Assembly (NCBI RefSeq): GCF_001050015.1
Contig: NZ_CVTB01000133.1
Coordinates: forward strand, 1 to 64,000
Direction: 5' to 3'
From: Mycolicibacterium malmesburyense
GTDB taxonomy: Bacteria > Actinomycetota > Actinomycetes > Mycobacteriales > Mycobacteriaceae
Length of the DNA stretch: 64,000 nucleotides
Shown: positions 18,137 through 26,145 of the stretch, one piece after another
How the letters are laid out: every line of letters begins with the position of its first letter
How positions within the stretch are numbered: the first letter of the stretch is position 1
Position numbers and translations under genes: made by a program
Notes under the pieces: model-generated
Told to the model about the DNA's origin: nothing
Database searches by the model: none
Seen by the model: the letters and a program-made list of their open reading frames with translations, nothing else

Positions 18137-19329
18137 GCCGGGACCTTTTGGAGGCCCAGTTGTTCGATGGCGTTGCCGCCCATGATCTTTGCCTTAGCGG
18201 TCTCCGACAAACCCTCCAGTCGGTCGACGAAGCTCAGCGGATCGCCGATGCCCTCGGGGTGTGGGAAGTCCGAGCCGAACATCACGTGGTCCTCACCCAT
18301 GATCTCGACGATCCCCTTGATGTCGTCCTCGAGGAACGGGTGAATGTAGACGTTGCGCTTGAACACCTCGACGGGATGCTCGTCGAACTCCTTGGGCATC
18401 GTCCGATAGGCCTTGTCCAACAGGCGCAGAAGGTTTCGCACCCAGCCGCTGCCGTTCTCTACCACGAGGACCTTCAGGTCGGGGAAGCGCGAGAGCGCGC
18501 CGTGGCAGATCAGCGCGGCCAGGGTGTCCTCCATCGCCCGGAAGCCCATCACCACCTCGCGCAGTGCGCTGGGTTTGAAGGAGAGGTACTCGTCGCCGCC
18601 CTCCCATTCCATGAGGTGCTTCTGGTAGCCGCTGTCTGCCGCGTGGAACGTCACGGGAATGCCGGCGTCGACTACCTCCTGCCAGAACGGGTCGTACTCC
18701 GGCAGGCCCATCGAGCGCGAACCCCCGAATCGGCTCGGCACCGGGGCAGGCCGCACGAGGAAGGTCTTCATCCCGCGCTCGAGGCACCAGCGGAACTCCT
18801 TGATGGCCTCGTCGACCAGCGGCAGGCAGATCACCGGCGTGGCGAAGATTCGGTCTTGATAGTTGAAGGTCCAGTGTTCGTGCATCCACTCGTTGAGCGC
18901 GTGGATGATCGCATGGGTCAGGACGACGTCGTCGGTGGTGCGTTCCTCGATGAGGCTGGCCAGCGTGGGGTACATGACGCACTGGTCGATGCCGAGTTCG
19001 TCCATCAGCTCCAGCCGGGGTGCGGGCGCCTGAAAGGCCGGGATGACTTCCATTGGCTCCCCGACGAACTCGCGGAAGTTCAGCCCCTCGGGGTTGTTGC
19101 CGAGGAAGTAGTCCTCCGCGCTGCCCGGGCGGGCGACGCGTTCGAATGTGGGGTTGGGGATCATGTGGCTGATGTGGTCCTTGACGACCAACTTGGGCCG
19201 CCCGTTGACCTCGACGTAGCCGACCTTGCCGCGGTGCTGCTTCGGCAGATACTTGGTGAGCGCGTCGGTCGTCTCGTACATGTGGTTGTCGATGTCGAAG
19301 ACCGGGTACGGCAGGGACCGGGTAGGCAT
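18133..19329 (-). CDS. Amidohydrolase-2 family metal-dependent hydrolase
   Basis: A 398-aa protein of the amidohydrolase-2 (ACMSD-like) family, a TIM barrel that uses a metal for hydrolysis or decarboxylation. The N-terminal metal motif is modified to DIDNHMYE, and the C-terminal MFGSDFPHPEG supplies the conserved Asp. The start at 19329 has AGGAGG nine bases upstream; the longer frame has none. Three paralogues lie at 22763, 27686 and 49042. It is coupled to a MaoC hydratase, which suggests a ring-opening or decarboxylation step on a CoA-linked intermediate. Confidence 0.88.
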   Translation of the reverse strand: MPTRSLPYPVFDIDNHMYETTDALTKYLPKQHRGKVGYVEVNGRPKLVVKDHISHMIPNPTFERVARPGSAEDYFLGNNPEGLNFREFVGEPMEVIPAFQAPAPRLELMDELGIDQCVMYPTLASLIEERTTDDVVLTHAIIHALNEWMHEHWTFNYQDRIFATPVICLPLVDEAIKEFRWCLERGMKTFLVRPAPVPSRFGGSRSMGLPEYDPFWQEVVDAGIPVTFHAADSGYQKHLMEWEGGDEYLSFKPSALREVVMGFRAMEDTLAALICHGALSRFPDLKVLVVENGSGWVRNLLRLLDKAYRTMPKEFDEHPVEVFKRNVYIHPFLEDDIKGIVEIMGEDHVMFGSDFPHPEGIGDPLSFVDRLEGLSETAKAKIMGGNAIEQLGLQKVPA

Positions 19330-19374
19330 GTGGGCCGACCTCCTAAGAGCAGCGGATATGATCATTTACGGCTG

Positions 19375-19393
19375 GTGAGAACGACGTTATCAC
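19375..19393. promoter_or_regulatory. Imperfect palindrome related to motif A
   Basis: GTGAGAAC, GAC, GTTATCAC: 8-base arms with one mismatch, upstream of the amidohydrolase (ATG at 19329). It contains GAGAA but with a 5-base spacing and TTATC as the second half. It is probably an operator, but its membership of motif A is doubtful. Confidence 0.4.
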
Positions 19394-19419
19394 CATGCGT
19401 TGGCGACATCCATATGGGC

Positions 19420-20052
19420 TCAGGTGCCGATTTCCTTCCAGGCTTGGACGACGTCGTCCGTCGTCGTCACCGTCGCGAGCAGCGCCAATGAGTTGTCGAT
19501 GACCGACTCCGCGTACTCCCGCGGATACCCGCTCACCGCGTCGCGCGGCAGCACGAACTGGTAACTGCGATTGACGGCGTCCATGACGAAGTTCGGGATC
19601 GCGATGTTGACTGAAACACCAACACCCACAATGGTTTTGATGTTCAGATTCCGAAGGACCGAGTCGAGATCCGTCCCGGTCATGGGCCCGACGCCATGCA
19701 GGCGGGTGAGGACGATGTCGCTAGGGGCCTGATTCAGTTCCGGCAGTACCGAGGCGCCCGGACTTCCGGGCGTCAGGTCCGCGGCGAAGGACTTCCCCGC
19801 CATGAACAGCCTGGCGTTGGTGTTCGAACCGCGGTTGTCGGGGCGCTTCTGGATCAGGCAGTGCACCACTGTCACCCCCGCCGCTCGCGCCGCATCGAGC
19901 AGTCGCGCGATGTTCGGGATCGCCTCGCGGCGTGCCTCTTCTGCCAGCATCGGTAGACCGGCTTGCGGGCCGATCACTCCGCCCTGGCACTCCTGGGTGA
20001 CCAGCGCGGTCGTGGCGGGATTGAGGAGGTCGTGCAGGCGTGGTTGCGGCAT
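19420..20052 (-). CDS. Isochorismatase-like protein lacking catalytic residues
   Basis: A 210-aa protein with the isochorismatase/cysteine hydrolase fold (TALVTQECQGGVI, VTVVHCLIQKRPD, GTDLDSVLRNLNIKTIVGVGV). The family's Asp-Lys-Cys triad appears lost: the Asp of D-x-Q is Glu21, the Lys is Arg117 (VLTRLHG), and the nucleophilic Cys of TNxCV is Ala151 (VNIAI). By inspection it is a pseudoenzyme or has a new mechanism. It is divergent from an NTF2-like gene and is probably a separate unit from the amidohydrolase downstream. Confidence 0.85.
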   Translation of the reverse strand: MPQPRLHDLLNPATTALVTQECQGGVIGPQAGLPMLAEEARREAIPNIARLLDAARAAGVTVVHCLIQKRPDNRGSNTNARLFMAGKSFAADLTPGSPGASVLPELNQAPSDIVLTRLHGVGPMTGTDLDSVLRNLNIKTIVGVGVSVNIAIPNFVMDAVNRSYQFVLPRDAVSGYPREYAESVIDNSLALLATVTTTDDVVQAWKEIGT

Positions 20053-20068
20053 GAGAACACACGTTATC
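20053..20068. promoter_or_regulatory. Imperfect motif A palindrome
   Basis: GAGAA, six bases, TTATC: one mismatch from the motif A core, directly before the isochorismatase-like start and 36 bases before the NTF2-like ATG. A protein bound here would block both divergent genes. Confidence 0.4.
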
Positions 20069-20103
20069 GTGCAGCGGCAACTTGTGTTTACATCGGAGGC
20101 AAA

Positions 20104-20541
20104 ATGGACAGCTGGGAGCTCGAAGTCCGAGAGTCGGTTCGGCAGACGATATCCGACTACACCGCGGCCACGGATCGGTTCGATCTCCGTGCGCTGGCGC
20201 AGTGCTTCGAACCCGACGGCGTCCTCGAGGTCAGCGGTGGTGACGAGCCGCTGAAAGGGCCAGGGGCGATCGAAGCGGGTCTGGGTGCCGTCATGGCCGG
20301 GGAGCCGGATACCGCGCGGCCAGCGGTGTCACACGTCCGCCACCACGTATCGAGTATCCGGTTCGGGCAGGTGTCGCGCGATCGCGTCGAGGTGAGCAGC
20401 TATTTCGCCGTGCACACCGACATCGGGCTCGACCACTGGGGCCGGTACCGGGACGTCCTGGTACCCCGCGACGACCGATGGCTGTTCGCGCACAGGCGCA
20501 TCAGTGTCGACGGCTTCGCAACGGGCAGCCTTATGCGATGA
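20104..20541 (+). CDS. SnoaL/NTF2-like small protein
   Basis: A 145-aa NTF2-like fold protein (VRQTISDYTAATDRFDLRALAQCFEPDGVLEV, then a C-terminal RYRDVLVPRDDRWLFAHRRI). The ATG at 20104 follows GGAGG at good spacing; the longer frame upstream overlaps the divergent gene and is rejected. Relatives act as isomerases, dehydratases or binding proteins. Its end overlaps the convergent monooxygenase by 11 bases. Its role is unknown. Confidence 0.88.
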   Translation: MDSWELEVRESVRQTISDYTAATDRFDLRALAQCFEPDGVLEVSGGDEPLKGPGAIEAGLGAVMAGEPDTARPAVSHVRHHVSSIRFGQVSRDRVEVSSYFAVHTDIGLDHWGRYRDVLVPRDDRWLFAHRRISVDGFATGSLMR

Positions 20542-21427
20542 ACTCCCTGGCGAACGCCCGCGCTTGATCGATCACCTCGGCGCGGTCGGCGCCCTGAGGG
20601 GCGATGGTCAACCATGTCACGCCCATGGCTTCGAGCCTCGCGATGGTGGCGTGTCGTTCGTCGGCGGACTTGCTGTCGTCGAGCAGGTTCCCCGCCGAGA
20701 AACAGATGTCCAGCGGCTCGGTTCGCCCCACTTCAGCAGCGTATTTCTTGGCCCACACGATCGCGGCCTCGAGGTCCTCGAGGGAGGAGATCTCCGCGGT
20801 TCGTGACGCCGCCGCGTAGCCGAAGGTGTTGAACGGCGCCCACCCCTGGGCGCGCGACACCGCGCGACGCACAGCGGGCTTGCTGTTGCCCCCCACCCAG
20901 ATGGGCGGCGCCGCAGGCACCGGTCGCAGACGCACCCCGCGCGCGGCGAACGACGACCCTTCGTAGGCGACGTCATCTCCGGTCATCACCCGGCTCAGGA
21001 CGTCGAGCGCCTCGTCCAGCAGCGCACCCCGAGCGTCGAAATCGATTCCGAGCGCCTTGAACTCCGGTTTCAGATAGCCGGCGGCCGTGCCGAGGATGAG
21101 GCGGCCGCCGGACAGGACGGCGAGGCTCTGAATCGACTTCGCGCCCAGGAAGGGGTTGCGATAGGCGGCGATGTAGACATTGGTCAGCAGCTTCACGTCG
21201 GTGGTGGCCGCTGCGGCGAACGAAAGCGCGACGAACGGATCAAGGGCGTGGTGGCCGCCGTGGTCGAGCCACTTGGCATCGGGAGCCGGGTGGTCGGTGA
21301 CGTGCACAGCGGCGAATCCGCTGGACTCGGCGGCGCGCGCTATCTCGGCGATCGCTTCGGCAGTGACGAACTCCGATGCTTCCTCCACCCGCTGAGTGGG
21401 GATTTCGAGCGAATATGAAACGGTCAC
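20531..21427 (-). CDS. Luciferase-like (LLM class) monooxygenase, probably F420-dependent
   Basis: A 298-aa TIM-barrel protein of the bacterial luciferase-like family: SLEIPTQ at the start, VHVTDHPAP, LLTNVYIAAYRNPFLGAKSIQSLAVLSGGRLILGTAAGYLKPEF, and PIWVGGNS. Mycobacterial members of this pattern mostly use coenzyme F420; FMN cannot be excluded. The start overlaps the stop of the upstream ACAD by 4 bases, so both act in one pathway. Confidence 0.9.
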   Translation of the reverse strand: MTVSYSLEIPTQRVEEASEFVTAEAIAEIARAAESSGFAAVHVTDHPAPDAKWLDHGGHHALDPFVALSFAAAATTDVKLLTNVYIAAYRNPFLGAKSIQSLAVLSGGRLILGTAAGYLKPEFKALGIDFDARGALLDEALDVLSRVMTGDDVAYEGSSFAARGVRLRPVPAAPPIWVGGNSKPAVRRAVSRAQGWAPFNTFGYAAASRTAEISSLEDLEAAIVWAKKYAAEVGRTEPLDICFSAGNLLDDSKSADERHATIARLEAMGVTWLTIAPQGADRAEVIDQARAFAREFIA

Positions 21428-22560
21428 GGTTGTCCTTCCGGCTGGTGGCTTGATGATGTGACGAGGTCTGCCAGGCGTTGTGCGTGGTAGTCGGGGGTGC
21501 CGAAGATCAGTTGGGTGGCTTTCGCGCGACGGACGTAGAGGTGTGCGTCGTGCTCCCAGGTGAATCCGATTCCGCCGTGGATCCGCATGTTGTCCAGCGC
21601 CGCCTGAAGAAACGCCTCCGAACAGGACATCTTGGCCACCGAAGCCGCCACCGCCCGGTCCTCACCGTCGGGCAGTCCGGCGGCGTGTCGCACGGCCGAT
21701 CGCGCCCCCTCGACCTGCACGAGCATGTCCGCGCAGCGATGTTTGACGGCCTGGAAGCTGCCGATGGCACGGCCGAATTGGATGCGTTCTTTCGCATAGC
21801 CCACGGCCATGTCCAGGCATCGCTGCGCCCCTCCGAGCTGTTCGGCGGCCAGCGCGATGACCGCGACTCGGTGTGCGCGCTCGAGGGCGGGCGCGGCGGC
21901 GCCGTCGGTCCCGATGAGCCGCGCGGGGACGGCTTCGAAGTCCAGCTTCGCGATCTTGCGCGTCCGGTCGAGCGTCGCCAACGGTTCGCGGCTGAGGCCG
22001 TCGGCGTCTCCGTCCACCGCGAAAAGCGATGCACCTGCAGCTGTATTCGCCGCTACCAGAACGGTATTGGCCGTATGGCCGTCGATGACGAGTGCGGCGT
22101 TCCCGTGGAGCCGATAAGAGGGACCGTCGCTGTGCGCCGACAGCGTCACGGCGTCGGGGTCCCATGGATCGAGGCTCCCGTTGAAGATCACGGTGGCGGT
22201 CCCCGACCCGTCGACGAGCGCGGGTAGGTAGTCCCGCATCGCGGCCGTGTCACCGCTGGCGAGCAGCGTGGGGATCGCGAGCGCCACGGTGGAGAAGAAC
22301 GGGGCGCATACCAGGGCCGCGCCCATCTCTTCGAAGACGACCGTGAGTTCGGGCACGCCCGCGCCCGCACCCCCGAACTCCTCGGGCACGGCGATCGCGG
22401 CCAGGCCGAGGTCGGCGGTCAACTCGTGCCAAACCCGCTCGTCATAGCCGGGCACAGAATCCATCGCGGTTCGCACGGCGCTGCTCGGCGACCTGGCAGT
22501 GAGGAAATCGCGGACTGCTCGGCGCAGGTCGCGGTGATCCTCCGCCTCAGCAGTGGACAT
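21424..22560 (-). CDS. Acyl-CoA dehydrogenase (divergent type)
   Basis: A 378-aa ACAD. It has EEFGGAGAGVPELTVVFEEMGAAL, KERIQFGRAIGSFQAVKHRCADM and IHGGIGFTWEHDAHLYVRRAK. The middle domain lacks SEPxxGSD (it has FNGSLDPWDPDAV), like the divergent subunits of heteromeric mycobacterial ACADs. No full-length partner is adjacent, so it may pair with the ACAD at 24946 or act alone. Palindrome A at 22729 lies upstream in the divergent promoter. Confidence 0.9.
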   Translation of the reverse strand: MSTAEAEDHRDLRRAVRDFLTARSPSSAVRTAMDSVPGYDERVWHELTADLGLAAIAVPEEFGGAGAGVPELTVVFEEMGAALVCAPFFSTVALAIPTLLASGDTAAMRDYLPALVDGSGTATVIFNGSLDPWDPDAVTLSAHSDGPSYRLHGNAALVIDGHTANTVLVAANTAAGASLFAVDGDADGLSREPLATLDRTRKIAKLDFEAVPARLIGTDGAAAPALERAHRVAVIALAAEQLGGAQRCLDMAVGYAKERIQFGRAIGSFQAVKHRCADMLVQVEGARSAVRHAAGLPDGEDRAVAASVAKMSCSEAFLQAALDNMRIHGGIGFTWEHDAHLYVRRAKATQLIFGTPDYHAQRLADLVTSSSHQPEGQP

Positions 22561-22728
22561 ACCGACCTCCCACTGCGACGACGGCGAATACCGTTGCTGC
22601 AGTCATGTTTTCCTTCCGCACTGGCGCGGTGACCGTCGCCGCGGCGATGGGTCCGACGGAGGCGGTACTCGTTCGAGACAACCCCGGATAGGCATTACCG
22701 ATCGAGGATAGTATCTTTTCCTGAAAGG

Positions 22729-22744
22729 GAGAATAAGCATTCTC
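22729..22744. promoter_or_regulatory. Palindrome A (GAGAA-N6-TTCTC)
   Basis: GAGAAT, AAGC, ATTCTC: a perfect palindrome 18 bases before the GTG of the amidohydrolase operon at 22763 and upstream of the divergent ACAD at 22560. The rest of the 202-base gap holds no gene that I can support. Confidence 0.6.
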
Positions 22745-22762
22745 GCACGAAGGAGCGGCGCG

Positions 22763-23956
22763 GTGACGACCATTGACTACGGCATTTTCGACTGCGACAC
22801 GCACTGCTATGAGACGCGCGACGCCTTCACCCGGTACCTACCCGAGGAGTTCAAGGACCGGGCCATCACGACGGTGCGGGGCGCTGACGGTGTGGAGGTG
22901 ATTCTCGCCGGTCACCGCGTCGCGACTTTCAACAGCGAAGGCGGCCTCGGCCTGGACGTGGCCTATCGCCCCGGTTCGCTGAAGGAGATGCTGCGCCAGA
23001 TGGGGTCGGGCAACCCCGAGGAGTCCTATGAGCCGCAGCCCATGCAGCCGGAATACATCGAACGTTCCGCGCGGCTTGCTGTGATGGCCAAACAGAACGT
23101 CGAGCGCATGGTGATCTATCCGAGCGGAATGGCGCTGGCCGCCGAACACTACGTCGACGACACAGCGGCGCTGTACGCGAACCTGCGGTCGTTCAACCGC
23201 TGGATCGACGACGAGTGGGGCTTCGACTTCGAGGGCCGCATCTACGCGACCGCACTGTTGTCGCTGCGCGACCTCGATTCGGCGATCGCCGAGACCGAAG
23301 CGATCATCGCGGAGGGCGCGAAGTTCGTGATGCTGCCGACCGGACCCGCCTATGGGCGGTCGCCGGGCGATCCGTATTTCGACCCGGTGTACGCCCGGCT
23401 GCAGGAGGCCGGCTGCGTGCTCGTGTACCACATCATGCCGTTCTGGTACTTCAACGCGATCTCGCCTGCCTGGGGGCACAACCCCGACCCGGCGTCCTGG
23501 CACATGTCGGCATGGCAGTGGATGAACATCTACGGTCAGCGGCCGATCGAGGACACGCTCTCGGCGTTGATCTTCGACAACCTCTTCGGCCGCTTCCCGA
23601 AACTCAACGTGTTGGTCGCCGAGCACGGCGCCGAGTGGGTGCCGTTCTTCCTCAAGCACATGGACAAGAGCCGCGGCATGGGCCGCAACGGCCCGTGGAT
23701 CGGAGGCAAGCTGACCGAGCGGCCGTCGAACATCTTCCGGCAACACGTCCGCGTTGTGCCATACCCCGAGGACGACATCCCGGGCATCGTCACCAGCCTG
23801 GGTTACGACGACGTGCTGGTGATGGGCTCGGACTTCCCGCACGCCGAGGGGCTGGCCGAACCGGCGGACTTCCTCAAACTCCTCGACCCGCTCGACGACG
23901 CGGCGAAGCGACGCATCATGCGCGACAACGCCGAACAGCTGCTGCTGCGGAGCTGA
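22763..23956 (+). CDS. Amidohydrolase-2 family metal-dependent hydrolase
   Basis: A 397-aa amidohydrolase-2 protein. The modified N-terminal motif is DCDTHCYE, a His lies in VLVYHIMPF, a Glu-His is in VLVAEHGAEW, and the metal Asp is in MGSDFPHAEG. The GTG start follows AAGGAG. It is the first gene of a plus-strand operon with two ACADs and a CoA ligase. Hydrolysis or decarboxylation of a ring-derived acid is plausible, but the substrate is unknown. Confidence 0.9.
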   Translation: MTTIDYGIFDCDTHCYETRDAFTRYLPEEFKDRAITTVRGADGVEVILAGHRVATFNSEGGLGLDVAYRPGSLKEMLRQMGSGNPEESYEPQPMQPEYIERSARLAVMAKQNVERMVIYPSGMALAAEHYVDDTAALYANLRSFNRWIDDEWGFDFEGRIYATALLSLRDLDSAIAETEAIIAEGAKFVMLPTGPAYGRSPGDPYFDPVYARLQEAGCVLVYHIMPFWYFNAISPAWGHNPDPASWHMSAWQWMNIYGQRPIEDTLSALIFDNLFGRFPKLNVLVAEHGAEWVPFFLKHMDKSRGMGRNGPWIGGKLTERPSNIFRQHVRVVPYPEDDIPGIVTSLGYDDVLVMGSDFPHAEGLAEPADFLKLLDPLDDAAKRRIMRDNAEQLLLRS

Positions 23957-23962
23957 CCACCG

Positions 23963-24949
23963 GTGGGCACTGAGGGAGATGCCGCCCTCGACGATGCAGT
24001 CGATATCGAACTGGTACGTGGCGCGGCGCGAGACTTCCTGGCCGGGTGCGGAACGCACGACACTCTCAAAGACCTCGCGGCGATGGACTGGACGGGACTG
24101 CTGGTCGACGAGGATCTCGGGGGCAGCGGGTGGCGCCCCGTGGAGACGACGGTCATCGCCGAGGAACTCGGACGGGCGGGAAACTCGACGCACTGGCTCG
24201 GCAGCGTCCTCGCTGCTGCGGCGTTGAGTTCGGCGCCGCGCGAGGCGCGTGACCGGTGGTTGCCCGCCATGCTCGACGGGACCGGTGCGGCGGCCTGCGC
24301 CTTGGCCGCTGATGTCACGCGAGTGTCGGGCGCCGAGTCGGCGGATATCATTGTCACGTTCGGCGGCAACGGGATTCAGTTGTTCGAGGCGGCCAACACC
24401 CTGCCGCGGGAAGCCGACGAAGAGCTGTTGGACGTCAACCGGCCGGTGTGGCGTGTCGAACTCTCCGGAGCGCAGAACGTGCCCATCGGTGGACCCGAGC
24501 GAGCGGAGCAACTACTCGCACTGGCCAGGATCCTGCTGAGTGCGGATTCGCTCGGTGCGCTGTCGGCCACCTTCGAGCGGCTGGTCAGCTATCTCAAGGA
24601 ACGAATCGCCTTCGGTGCGCCGATCGCGAGTTTTCAAGCCGTACAACACCGTTTGGTTGAGTTGTTGGTGTTCGAGGCGAAGGCCCGCGCAGCTCTCACC
24701 AAGGCGGCCCGCGCGCTGTCCGCCGGAAGCACCACGAGCGATGCGGTCACACTGTCGGTCGTGGCGCATTCCTTCATCGCGGCGAACGCCACCGCGGCCG
24801 TCGATGAGTGCATGCAACTATCGGGTGGCATCGGATTCACCTGGGAATACCCGCTGCATCATGAGCTACGCCGAGTGTTCACGAATGCGTGCCTACTCGG
24901 CACGGCGCGCTCCAGTCGCGCCCTGTTCGCAGACAGGGCCGGCTGGTGA
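23963..24949 (+). CDS. Short acyl-CoA dehydrogenase subunit (heteromer beta type)
   Basis: A 328-aa ACAD, shorter than the usual 380-400 aa and lacking the SEPxxGSD motif. The C-terminal half keeps KERIAFGAPIASFQAVQHRLVELLV and LSGGIGFTWEYPLHHELRR. Size and features are those of the small partner (ChsE1/FadE28-like) in alpha2-beta2 ACADs. Its stop overlaps the start of the full-length ACAD (GTGA), so the pair is made in fixed ratio. The GTG start lies 6 bases after the amidohydrolase. Confidence 0.9.
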   Translation: MGTEGDAALDDAVDIELVRGAARDFLAGCGTHDTLKDLAAMDWTGLLVDEDLGGSGWRPVETTVIAEELGRAGNSTHWLGSVLAAAALSSAPREARDRWLPAMLDGTGAAACALAADVTRVSGAESADIIVTFGGNGIQLFEAANTLPREADEELLDVNRPVWRVELSGAQNVPIGGPERAEQLLALARILLSADSLGALSATFERLVSYLKERIAFGAPIASFQAVQHRLVELLVFEAKARAALTKAARALSAGSTTSDAVTLSVVAHSFIAANATAAVDECMQLSGGIGFTWEYPLHHELRRVFTNACLLGTARSSRALFADRAGW

Positions 24950-26145
24950 GCGCCGCGGGAACCCGGCCCACAGAGGCCGAGCTCACCGAGTTCCGAGACC
25001 GCGTCCGGGCACACATCGCCGAACATGCACCACCGATCGAGGCCCGGGAGGGACACCGGGCGCCGGAGACCGGCGAGCAAGGGGCACTGCTGCGCACCTG
25101 GTTCGCCTCGCTGTTCGACGCGGGATTCGTCGGCGCGGACTGGCCCGTCGAATACGGCGGCCGCGCCGATCACCACCCACTGCACGATCGGATCGTCTCC
25201 GAGGAGATCCTGCGCGCCCGCGCTCCGCGCCCCGTCGATCAGGTCAACCTGGCGGCCCACGTGCTGCTGCATTTCGGATCCGATGAGCAGAAATCCGCTC
25301 TGCTGCCGCCGATCCGGAGCAGCGAGCACATCTGGTGCCAGCTGCTCAGCGAGCCCGATGCGGGCAGCGACATCGCCGCCGTGCGCTGTAAGGGTACGCA
25401 ACGACCCGACGGGTCGTGGGTGATCGACGGGCAGAAGACGTGGATCACCGACGGGCACTGGGCCGACATGGGCCTGGCGCTGATCCGCACCGACCCGGCG
25501 TCGTCGCGTCATCACGGGCTGTCCGCATTCATCGTGCCGTTGGCCTCACCGGGCATCGAGATCCGGCCGATCCGGACGATCAACGAGGCGATCGAGGTCA
25601 ACGAGGTCTTCTTCGATGATGTGACGATCCCTCCCGACAGCCTGATCGGGGAGACCGGCCAGGGTTGGTCGATCATCATGGCGGGCCTGGACTTCGAACG
25701 GTTCGGCATCGGCGGCAACGTCATCCTGCTCGAACTTCTCATCGACGATCTGGTCACGGTGGCCCGTCACGGTCGCATCGACGACCTGCCGGCACTGCAA
25801 CACGCCGACATCCGGCACCAGGTCGCGGAGTTGGCCGTCGAGGTCGAAGTCGCGAAGGCCTTCATCGACGACCATGTCGAACGCCTGGTGGCCGGCAACG
25901 AGCAGACGGGGGACGGTTCCATCGCCAAGCTCAGTTTCGCCGAGACGTATCACCGGGTTTCGGCCTACGGCGTACAGCTCTCGACGATGGTCTGCACCGT
26001 CGCCGCCGATCCGGATGTGGCGCTTGCCAAACAGCGTCTGAAAGAATGCTGGCTGTGGTCCCGTGCATACACCGTGTCCGGTGGCAGCTCTGAGATGATG
26101 CGCAACATCCTGGCCAAACGACGCCTCCTGCTACCGACTCACTGA
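24946..26145 (+). CDS. Acyl-CoA dehydrogenase (heteromer alpha type)
   Basis: A 399-aa ACAD with WPVEYGGRADHHPLHDRIVSEEIL, SEPDAGSDIAAV, GQKTWITDG and the C-terminal YTVSGGSSEMMRNILAKRRL. The GTG start at 24946 overlaps the stop of the short subunit at 23963. The two probably form one enzyme. The stop overlaps the ligase ATG (TGATG). Confidence 0.93.
   Translation: MSAAGTRPTEAELTEFRDRVRAHIAEHAPPIEAREGHRAPETGEQGALLRTWFASLFDAGFVGADWPVEYGGRADHHPLHDRIVSEEILRARAPRPVDQVNLAAHVLLHFGSDEQKSALLPPIRSSEHIWCQLLSEPDAGSDIAAVRCKGTQRPDGSWVIDGQKTWITDGHWADMGLALIRTDPASSRHHGLSAFIVPLASPGIEIRPIRTINEAIEVNEVFFDDVTIPPDSLIGETGQGWSIIMAGLDFERFGIGGNVILLELLIDDLVTVARHGRIDDLPALQHADIRHQVAELAVEVEVAKAFIDDHVERLVAGNEQTGDGSIAKLSFAETYHRVSAYGVQLSTMVCTVAADPDVALAKQRLKECWLWSRAYTVSGGSSEMMRNILAKRRLLLPTH

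Noticed and set aside
22838..24511. 557-codon open frame on the minus strand
   Set aside because: It is a shadow of the amidohydrolase and ACAD genes on the plus strand, with biased composition and no family motif.
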